From Periplaneta americana (lineage: Eukaryota > Arthropoda > Insecta > Blattodea > Blattidae): DNA of 64,000 nt. The stretch is from NCBI RefSeq assembly GCF_040183065.1, contig NC_091119.1:64342392-64406391 (forward strand), in the 5' to 3' direction. Shown here one piece after another: positions 55,636 to 64,000 of the stretch (position 1 is the first letter of the stretch; the number at the start of each line of letters is the position of its first letter). A program made the position numbers and the translations under genes. Below the pieces are notes generated by a model. It did not search any database, was not told where the DNA came from, and worked only from the letters and a program-made list of their open reading frames with translations.

Positions 55636-57180
55636 GTGAGTACTAGGCTATGTTGTCCATATCTGGAAGTCTGCATGCAGTTCGTTGTTCTGTAGATTTT
55701 GCGTAGGGGTAGTTATTACAAAGCTGTATACGTTAATTGATTTTAAGTGTTTCTATTATACTGTGAAGATAATAATTGTTAAATTGTATTACACTGATTT
55801 TCGCTGTGCTCAAGTTTGAGAAACCATTACAACAATTAGATGTCTTTCGTTAATTAGGTTGATGAGCTTCACATAAAAAAATTTAACATCAACCTCGACT
55901 TTTGTTTTGTCTTTTCTGTTAACTGCAACGTATTTGTTGAATATTTTGTTTTTTATTTTGGCATTTGCAAGTGTTCATTTCTTGCCTTACATTAGGCTGT
56001 GCGTAATGTGATTTTGTTTCACATTATGGACTCTCTTACGTTGGTAATCATCCCAGTTGCAATTTGTTTAATTAAACATGTAGACTCTTAATATTTCTGT
56101 TAAATAAGATCGTGTGCAATATTCAGGGTGAACGTGGAGTTACCTATCGTGTTTCTTAATGTGGTAACGAGGTATCTACTTGGATCATGTGGTGTACCTT
56201 TGTGTCTAAGAACAGATAAACTCTTCATTTCTATGACAAATAGTGTTCCGTTGGTACTTTCTAAGGACTAAAAGAATCATCGGCACATGGTACTACCAAA
56301 GAGGGTATTTCATTTCCTACTGTGTATGGACAAAGTTTTAGAATGGGGTTTTTAGTTTGAATGTCTGCATAATTATGAAACTGATTATTATAGACTAGGC
56401 TATTATTGTAACATGATTTAGTAATATTATTCACTCTGAGGCCTAAATAAGTTAATTATTTTTCGTAATATCGTTCTCTGTAATTATTTGAGTGATATCG
56501 TACTTTTCTCTTGTTTATGGAAATAATTGAACAAGTGATGAACGACATAGTACATAAGGGGGTACCGGTATGTGGACGATGTGAACGGTCAGTGAAAAAT
56601 TGCAGCAAATATTATACACCGCCAAAAGCAAGTCGAGCAAGTGTGGTAGTAAGGTTTCAGGGCGAACATAACCTAACCTAACTTCCGGAGGGTGAGGAAT
56701 AGTCTAAAGAGTAGTACCCTACCTAATAGGTACATAGATCAGTGATAATCAATTAAGGCCATTCTAGAGTATTATGAAACCTTAGAATAAATTTTAAATA
56801 GGTAGGCTAATGTAGTACCTATGGCATGTTGTAGGCTATCCTAATCAGTTAGGAAACCTTGTCAGGAGCAAGAATTATGGTACTAGTACCTGTAATTACT
56901 TTTAAAACTTTCCAGTAGGCCTAATTCACGTAAAACAATAACGTAGGTCTATTTTAATATTAACACAAATATTTACGTAAAAAATTGTGCGGAAAGGATA
57001 CCTTTTCAGTTTGATGATAATAATATGTTAAATTTCAAGCCATAAGAGTAGGCCTACTACAATATTAATAAGGAAACAGAGTCTCCTTGTTCAGAGAAAA
57101 AAAAAAGCATAATAGATGCATGAGCTTGTGACATTGTAAGTTTAGGTTATTTTTTCTGCTGTATATCTAAATGTTGTAGT
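55636..57180 (+). other. Presumed kinesin intron 1, proximal part
   Basis: AT-rich; no second exon recognised. A CCTAA-type run (AACCTAACCTAAC) lies at 56667-56679. Otherwise nothing notable. Confidence 0.4.
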
Positions 57181-57186
57181 TGTAAT

Positions 57187-57248
57187 CCCCTGGTGGAGGG
57201 GCAGAGAAGACCTGACGGCTTTATCTCTACCAGGTTAAATAAATAAAT
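57187..57248 (+). repeat. Short retroposon tail
   Basis: CCCCTGGTGGAGGGGCAGAG, GACCTGACGGCTTTATCTC and CAGGTTAAATAAATAAAT match the tail at 4436-4500. Confidence 0.55.
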
Positions 57249-57249
57249 A

Positions 57250-58985
57250 CTACTTAATACTAAATGTCAGTGAACTGGTTTCAGTTTCGTAACTCAGGCA
57301 TTCCATTTTAATGAGTGTTACATTTGCACACAAAAGCTCAATAATTATAACAATAAAATTAATTAAATATGAATAAATGGAATTTACCTGTATATTCAGG
57401 TTTTGCTGAGCAAAAAATTTAACCTTGGAAAGTAACTTTTAATATTTGAAAACGTTAGTAGCCTATATCTGGTGTTAACATAAAATTGACCTGTAATTTC
57501 ACATGAGGGTAGTAAATTGTCAAACTCTGAGATTTGAATTTAAGGCTTTAATAGAAAAATTATAATATAGGCTACAGGTAAATAACAAACCAACTAGTCC
57601 TATTTAGGTCTACAGCAGATTACAAATCCTAGGGCTATGTGACAAAAAAATTCAACATAATGGGTGTTACATATAGTGTGTTCCCATGCAGACTAGTTCC
57701 ATCCGATCTGACAAAATATTTCGGACAGTGAGTTGTCATATGCTGGTGTATGGATAAGTATGTACACACTTTTCTTTGCAGACTGCACCCTTTATTGCTT
57801 AGTTTCCTCGGACTGGTGCTCTGCACTACAGTCATTAAGCCAATGGAACATTACCTCTTGGGACCGGTCTGCATAGGAATTTTCTGTAGCTGCTATAATA
57901 CAATCTTTTAAACAATTACAGTTCACTTGCATGTTAATCTATAGGCTAAACTGAGGACCTTCTTTCACATAAAGTTAATACCAAATTCTTAAAGAAAAAA
58001 ATTACATAGGGATTTTAAAGGGAAAATAAATTTAAACCTATTTTCCTGAAACATTTTTTTTTTTTTTGAATGTACAACTGTATTGCCTTTCATTTTTATA
58101 TTTGGTATGGGTAACATATATAGGCTATTACCTATTAAGTATTAATTTTCACAAAAGAAAGTTAATTTTGTATTGGTTTGAATAATGTTTTGTCACTTCC
58201 ACAAGACGGTAAAGATATTTTCACATCTTCATCCATGACACTTTGGCACATATGAACATAGGCCTATTTGTATTGTTTAGATTTTTTCTGTTTATTTCTC
58301 TCAGCTTACACTTTCACTGATACAAACAATCCTGCATTCACTTCCAGGTTATTTCATTTAGGTAACTCGTCTTCAGTATCAGAGTAGACATCACTCACTT
58401 GAAGCCTTGTTCACAAGATGCTACACTTCCTCAGCATATATGTTCACTTCAATAATTCCTGAGTGGGATGTTTTGGATACCAGCAAATTTTTCTGCCATA
58501 TGACCTGAAGTGATGGCATCCCTGCATTTGTGGTATAGAGCTCACGTTATGCCACTTTTTTTTTAATACCAACTCTTTTTGAAGAATGTTTTCTTCGTCA
58601 GCCTACATTCTTGTGATACCCTTTACATGATTCTGTACATAAGCCTAAGCATGGAAATCGTTTGCTGTCATAACAATAATTCTTCTAGATATTATTATAT
58701 TTCCATCAGTTCCATCTACAACAGCCTTTCCATGTCATTGGCAAAATAATTATTCCACTCCACTTTCAAACCATAGTCATTCTTCGTATGTATGTATGTA
58801 TGTATGTATGTATGTATGTTATCAATATCATGTACAATTTGTGTATCATTCGTTAATGCTGTTCCTGTTAGGTTTTCTAGGAAACCACTCTTAACTACAT
58901 TTTACTGTTAATAATTATTACTGTAATATTCCATACTACATACAATCATATAGGCCTAGTTATTTATTAACAAGAACTCTTTCCC
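57250..58985. other. No gene seen; contains (ATGT)n
   Basis: AT-rich intronic-looking sequence with an ATGT microsatellite at 58786-58819. Frames such as 57635-57835 are unsupported. Confidence 0.4.
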
Positions 58986-58989
58986 TTTA

Positions 58990-59750
58990 ATTAATATTTC
59001 TTACATTACGGTATGTTTATAGGCCAGCTTCAGTTTTCCAATTTTTTCTTTCCTATAACTTATATACCGGTAAACATTTTTCGAGTTTCCTGAATTTTCT
59101 TCCATTTACTGTTCTATACAATTTCCTATATACGCTATTTCTACATTTAGTTTTAGTAATTAAGATTCCAGAATAAAAGTTTTTCTTGTTCTTTAATTTT
59201 CTGGACAAGATAGAAGAATGTGTAATGCATTGTCTTTTTGATTACATAAAGGACATATATTTTCCTACGTCTCCTCTTCTATTTTTTAGCCTCCAAATTC
59301 CCAATCTCCACCACGCTAGTCCCATCCTTTCCTCCCTGTTGTTAACTTTTGTATATTTTTCCTGTCATAAGATTTTTATTTCTTTGTAATTTATTAATGA
59401 TTTAAAATCATTTAACTTGCTAACATTTCCTGTTTCACTATCTCATTACTCCTCGCCATTATAATTTTACTTATCAAATTTATATTAGTTTCCCCAATTT
59501 CTTGCCATAACCAATTTAGTCCTAAACTGCTTACATTATTTTCTAATTCATTTATCCAATTAGACTTAGTTTTCATCGTTTGTAGGAATCTTAAATATCT
59601 TTTCAAGATATCACTTTTTTCTTTCTCTACAATATAACCCAAAAATTTAACTTTCCTAACTAACATCATTCCCCTACATTCTTCATATAGTCTAGATGTA
59701 ACAATTGTTTGAGAGTACTGGTACAATTTTATTTTAAACTGTCCTGTACA
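58990..59750 (-). mobile_element. LINE ORF2 C-terminal part
   Basis: The 59726-59412 frame has EKSDILKRYLRFLQTMKTKS, NWINELENNVSSLGLNWLWQ and EIGETNINLISKIIMARSNE. Lower coordinates in other frames give LAWWRLGIWRLKNRR, then CPLCNQKDNALHI, the zinc-knuckle-like end of this LINE group. Degraded. Confidence 0.7.
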
Positions 59751-60062
59751 GTTATGAGCTAAAAATCAGAAGATAGTTGATTGTAATTATTTCCTTTTTT
59801 TATTTCTTAATAATTGAACCAAAAAAAAGTCCATGTACATTTTTTTGGGGTACCTTTGTACCAGTTCCTAATTTTACTAGAATATTTAGGCTAATTCCAC
59901 ATTTCCTAACTGTGATATCTTTGAAATGACGCCATCTTCCAAACTCATGATCTATATGCTTTGCTTTCTATCTATTATGTCCTGTCCCTGAAGAATATTT
60001 AAGGCTCAGTATGGTTAAATATTGCATGTTATTTGTACCAGCTGGTTTATGAACGATTTTTA

Positions 60063-60188
60063 ACCAGCAAATGCTGGGTAACTTTCAGTGCTGGACCCCG
60101 GACTCATTTCACCGGCTTTATCACCTTCATCTCATTCAGACGCTAAAGAACCTGAGATGTTGATAAAGCATCGTAAAATAACCTACTA
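60063..60188 (+). repeat. SINE family 1, 5'-truncated copy
   Basis: CAGCAAATGCTGGGTAACTT, GCTGGACCCCGGACTCATTT and GATGTTGATAAAGCATCGTA, the 3' half of the family, without a tRNA head. Confidence 0.85.
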
Positions 60189-60194
60189 AAAAAC

Positions 60195-60350
60195 TCGATA
60201 GCATTTAAGTGTGCTTAAATGCTGCAGGCTCATGTCTATAGATTTACTGTGATGTAAAGGAACTTCTCTGGGAGAAAATTCCGGCACACCAGCGATGCTG
60301 ATATAACCTCGGCAGTTGCGAGCATCGTTAAATAAACCATAATTTAAAAT
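60195..60350 (+). repeat. SINE family 2-like 3' part
   Basis: GCAGGCTCATGTCTATAGAT, AAATTCCGGCACACCAGCGA and CTCGGCAGTTGCGAGCATCG end in TTAAATAAACCATAA; the final GCATCGTTAAATAA matches family 2 at 44990. Confidence 0.6.
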
Positions 60351-61513
60351 TTTTTTCAATTAACTTTTTGGTGATTTCATATGAAATAAAATTTCATATA
60401 TATTCTTAGTGTATGGTCAAAAATTATCTTAAGTTTGAAGGGGAATGTAGAGATTTAAATTTAATAGTAAAACATGTGGTACAAAGCTACCCCAATTAGC
60501 AGTATAACTTCGTACCACTATTAAATGTCAAATTTCACCTAGGCTATTTAAAAAAATGATTTGGGATGTTTATTATGTCTCAACCCATAAAATAAGTAGT
60601 AGGCCTATTCTGAAATAGTTTACTTTAAACATCAGTTTCAATAGATAGTATTTTAGGTAAGTAGGCTATAAAAATATGACATTAGTGGTACAAAGTTACC
60701 TCCAACGATGGCTGCATATTTATTTGGAGACAGGTCATTACTTACAATAATATAAGGTTTGAAAATATTACTATAACCATAAACCACAATAGTAAAAATG
60801 GATTTTTGACTATAGCTCCTATGGGCAAATTGGATCTTGTCCTGAAGCACCGCACTATTTTCAGATAACTTTTTTCCTTACTTAAAATACTCAGCTTGGG
60901 TTCTCTTAATGTAACTATGAATTTTAAAATGTAAATTTTTCAAAGCTTTTTCACAGATCTCACTTATGTTCCTGAGTTTGAGATGATATTAGACATCAAC
61001 TTTTTATTATTGCCAAGTGATGCTTTGTTATAGGCCTAAATCGTTAGATTTTTATTAATTTCATGTTTTGAAAGAGCCTCCGTCAGATTAACGAAATTGC
61101 TGTGATATTTGAACACACAAACATTATGAGGAGTGGCGGCTACTGGAAGAACTGCTGAGGACACACAGAAAAAAAGTTGATTTGCAATGGCTACCTTTAA
61201 ATTCTTCAAATGCTTCCACTATTGATACAACCACGTATCTTTTTTCCATGTGGTTTCTTTCTCCAGATACAGAATCTTTACTGACCTGACATCGTGTTTG
61301 CCAGATGCGTCCATTTTATTTCATCACTGCAGAAGAACTCTTGAACAGTTAATTTTACTTCCACTATCACAGTGAAAGATTCCTAGTTCTATTAGAGAAT
61401 AAATCCTTACATGTGTTAGGATTAAGAATGTCATATGACACTTTTTCCAAAACAGTCAGTTTCTTATTTGGACTAATGGGCAATGATTTTTTTAAGCTTT
61501 ATTGATGATTTTG
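60351..61513. other. No gene seen
   Basis: AT-rich. TGGTACAAAGYTACC-like motifs at 60477 and 60687 are inverted to GGGGTACCTTTGTACCA at 59849-59865. Confidence 0.4.
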
Positions 61514-61693
61514 CAGAATGTGTCGCTGCACATAGACCAGTCTTACACTAAACCTAAACTATAGTACTAAAACCCTAAACTAACCTAATCTGTCACAGAT
61601 TCAGGAAAGGTTAGATTAGGTCAGTTTAGGGTTTCAGTATACTTTAAGTTTAGGTTTAGTGTAAGATTGATTTGTGTGCTGCGACACATTCTG
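61514..61693. mobile_element. Fold-back MITE
   Basis: 180 bp with two ~80-bp inverted arms: CAGAATGTGTCGCTGCACAT at the left, CAGAATGTGTCGCAGCACAC on the minus strand at the right. Both arms hold CTTACACTAAACCTAAACT and AAACCCTAAACT. The loop is about 20 nt. Confidence 0.85.
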
Positions 61694-62585
61694 GGAAATT
61701 ACTGCTTTATTTACTGCTCTTCCGAAAGACTGAACACATTTGTAAGTCCGAATAGGCGAAGCAGAATCATTTGTATTTGAAATGTTTTCCATAATTTTCT
61801 CTTTCTGTTGTAGTAAATTGTGAAGTGTCTTTGTGGAAATGTATGAAACGCAGCCAACAATGTAACAAAAAATCTGTCCTTTTAATTAAATAAAATTACA
61901 AAATAGCCTATACTTGTATACATATGACATTGTATCCCTTATTTTGAATTTGGCAGCCTACATTGGTTGGAAATATTATACAAAATATCTATGTACATGT
62001 ATACAAAAACCAATACAATATGAATCTTTAAAACTTCATTGCTTAAGTAACATAGGCTATGTCCAGCAATTTAATTTCTTTAAGATAATTTAAGATCAGT
62101 CATTAGGTAATTTAAAAAAAAATTGGCTGTAAGTATTAAATACTGTACTTTGTTAATGAATTAAGAAACTCAGTCTTGCAGATAGAAATAGAAACAGTGG
62201 AATCTGAACAAGGTAAAGTTTTAAAAGGGCTGAAAGAAAGCAAGCATACAGAAAAAAGCTTAAAGAAAATAGACTGGTAGTATATAATGAAGTAATGATT
62301 ATATAGATAGTAGTTTTTTGAAACTTAAAATAAAAAAAAAATCAGTTTTGGTATCTAACATTTTGGGATGAAACATTGTTTCATTTTTTATGGGCAGTTT
62401 GGTGGTAGAAATTCAATATCATCAATTTATTAACCAGTGCATTTGCTACATTGTTAAAATTCTTGGAACAATATAAAATTACAGTGAAATTGTGAACATT
62501 AAAAAACGTAAAGTATATTTGCTAGTGCAGTAGGTTCAGTCTATAACTTACCTATTTGTAGAATGACTTAACAAATAGTCATACT

Positions 62586-62958
62586 TTAAAATTCTGACTA
62601 TTTAAGCCATTCTACAAATACTGTAGATGAGTTATAGGTGAATCTGCTTGACTTTTGTAACTTACCGGACCAAAAAAAAAGTCAATAAAACTATTAAGAA
62701 ACGTGACGAAAGGTAATGGTGTGATTTCATCCCAACCCATCTTGTTAATCAGTCACCTGCTACCAGATCTTTAAAATTACGACTATTTAATTCATTCTAC
62801 AAATAGATAAGTTATAGATGAATCTACTAGCAAATATACTTGAAATTTTGTAACTTACGGACCTTAAAAAAATGTTAAAGCTATTAAGAAACTTGACAAA
62901 AGGTAATGGTGTAATTTCATCTCGACCCATCTTGTTAATCACAATCACTTGCTACCAC
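62586..62958. repeat. ~185-bp direct duplication
   Basis: Unit 1 (62586-62770) and unit 2 (62771-62958) share GACTATTTAA, CATTCTACAAATA, GTAACTTACCGGACC/GTAACTTACGGACC, AAAGGTAATGGTGT and CCCATCTTGTTAATCA. The preceding 62540-62575 carries an inverted bit of the same unit. Confidence 0.8.
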
Positions 62959-63797
62959 ATCTTGAGTGAACATTGGACCTAAAGAGATTGCATAAACAGG
63001 CAATATTCGACCACCAGCATCAGATAGATTAGTTGAAAAACTTAAATAACGGTACAAATAACAGCAAAAAGGGTGCCAGATCAAATTCCTTTGCTATTCA
63101 TATTGTGAAAGCTAATATTGAGGGATGACCAAACTATTTGGAAAAAATGTAAGAACCTATATTTGCGGACCTTTAGATAGATTTCTACACAAGTAGTAGG
63201 TAAATTAGTTAAGAAGGTGATACATTCACTAGTTTAGAGAAAATGTACGTTGAAGATCCCCCCCCCCCCCGCGGATAGCTACTGAAATCTTATATTTTCG
63301 TGAATATTGGGAAATTAATTTTATGTAGCATCTCTTTATCGTGTGTAACGGGAAAGTAAAACGAATTAATTCCTATAATATACATCTCTTTTATTTGTTT
63401 GATGAAACTGTGATTAACAGATAATGAGATAAGATAGATGAAATTAACATTCACATCTCACACCTTCATGTCGTGGGGAAGAGGAAAAATCTGGGAAAAG
63501 CACAGATATTGAAAAGAATCTTAAAATAAATGATAAAGGAATTCCTTGTTTGCTCAAGATGAGTGGCAATGCATTATGCCATTTAAAAAAGTGCTCCAAT
63601 TTCAAAAGGCACACTGCGTCACAGGATTCACCTAATGGGAAAAATATTCAGTCCAAATTTTGAGAAACATTCAGCCTGTAGGTACCGTGCAAGCTCCTCT
63701 GGTGGCGACTGTTGTTACTAATTGTAGGACAGTAGAGATGGAATTGTGCTTGAAGTGTGTGGATATATTTAACGTCTCAGGTTAAACGATTAGAAAT

Positions 63798-63908
63798 ATG
63801 GGTGACTCTAAAAAGCGGAAAGTACCTAATGCTAATTGCTGTGTTCTTGGGTGCAGTAATGCTTATAGGAAGGCACCAACCGATTTTCTTTTATTCATTC
63901 ATAAATAG
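63798..63908 (+). pseudogene. THAP-like zinc-finger micro-ORF
   Basis: MGDSKKRKVPNANCCVLGCS followed by NAYRKAPTDFLLFIHK and a stop. C-C-x3-C after a basic N-terminus, then a hydrophobic patch, fits the first half of a THAP finger. The second half (the C-x2-H pair) is absent before the stop, so it is either a split exon with a poor donor or a fragment of a THAP-bearing transposon. Confidence 0.35.
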
Positions 63909-64000
63909 GTCTACACTGCTTGTAATAATAGTATTATATACCAATGTAAAAATATAATGTACATATTATATTATGTTTATAAATAACCATTAAGTTAACA

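Noticed and set aside
56667-56679. Telomeric (TTAGG)n repeat
   Set aside because: Only about two and a half CCTAA units; too short to be an interstitial telomere.
1-64000. LTR retrotransposons, Polintons or endogenous viruses
   Set aside because: No capsid, protease, integrase or envelope-like sequence and no long terminal repeats were recognised by eye; the Penelope copies are not of that kind.

Overview
This window looks like a piece of a large, repeat-rich insect nuclear genome, most likely a cockroach (Blattodea, Periplaneta-like). The evidence is short GT/AG-spliced exons separated by kilobases of transposon debris, tRNA-derived SINEs with intact target-site duplications (TSDs), non-LTR reverse transcriptases of types I associate with cockroach repeats, and DNA transposons of the Mutator-like, pogo/Tigger, Tc1-mariner, hAT and PIF/Harbinger kinds. 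The species is inference. Nothing prokaryotic was seen (no operons, Shine-Dalgarno sites or CRISPR).

Host genes. Three are supported by splice structure. (1) A five-exon minus-strand gene (CDS 54603 to 41117) can be assembled completely. It encodes a 225-residue PH-domain protein that matches PLEKHJ1, with every splice phase closing. (2) Head-to-head with it, 971 bp away, a plus-strand first coding exon (55575-55635) reads like the N-terminus of a kinesin-13 motor (KIF2/Klp10A). The rest of that gene lies in or beyond the last 8 kb, where I found no second exon. (3) At 19989-15995 (minus) are the last three coding exons of an unrecognised protein: a short N-terminal segment, one transmembrane helix, a coiled coil and a poly-Glu tail. 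Its upstream exons were not found.

Mobile DNA, left to right. 1-5215: a LINE with an open reverse-transcriptase frame, then a second LINE broken by a Mutator-like element, a LINE/SINE-type tail and a 71-bp Penelope fragment. 5900-10330: a degraded pogo/Tigger-like element filled with SINE, LINE and a ~50-bp tandem repeat. 11780-15700: LINE pieces (RNase H region; ORF1 with coiled coil). 16250-19590: the intron of gene 3, with a Tc1/mariner-like element interrupted by a palindromic Penelope insertion, plus a hAT MITE. 20100-29050: Penelope, SINE and hAT pieces. 29745-30747: a short pogo/Tigger element. 31230-32500: a LINE split by a small hAT. 34018-34614 and 39632-40652: Harbinger-like MITEs. 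36838-39053: a hAT-like element carrying a 27-unit minisatellite. 41428-54500: introns of PLEKHJ1 with a THAP-bearing inverted-repeat element, a long-TIR Tc1/mariner remnant, four SINEs, a LINE and a rearranged mariner. 55636-64000: presumed kinesin intron with a LINE, two SINE tails, a fold-back MITE and a THAP-like micro-ORF.

Most long open frames here are transposon remnants or satellite artefacts. Unlisted gaps are AT-rich sequence in which I see no gene.
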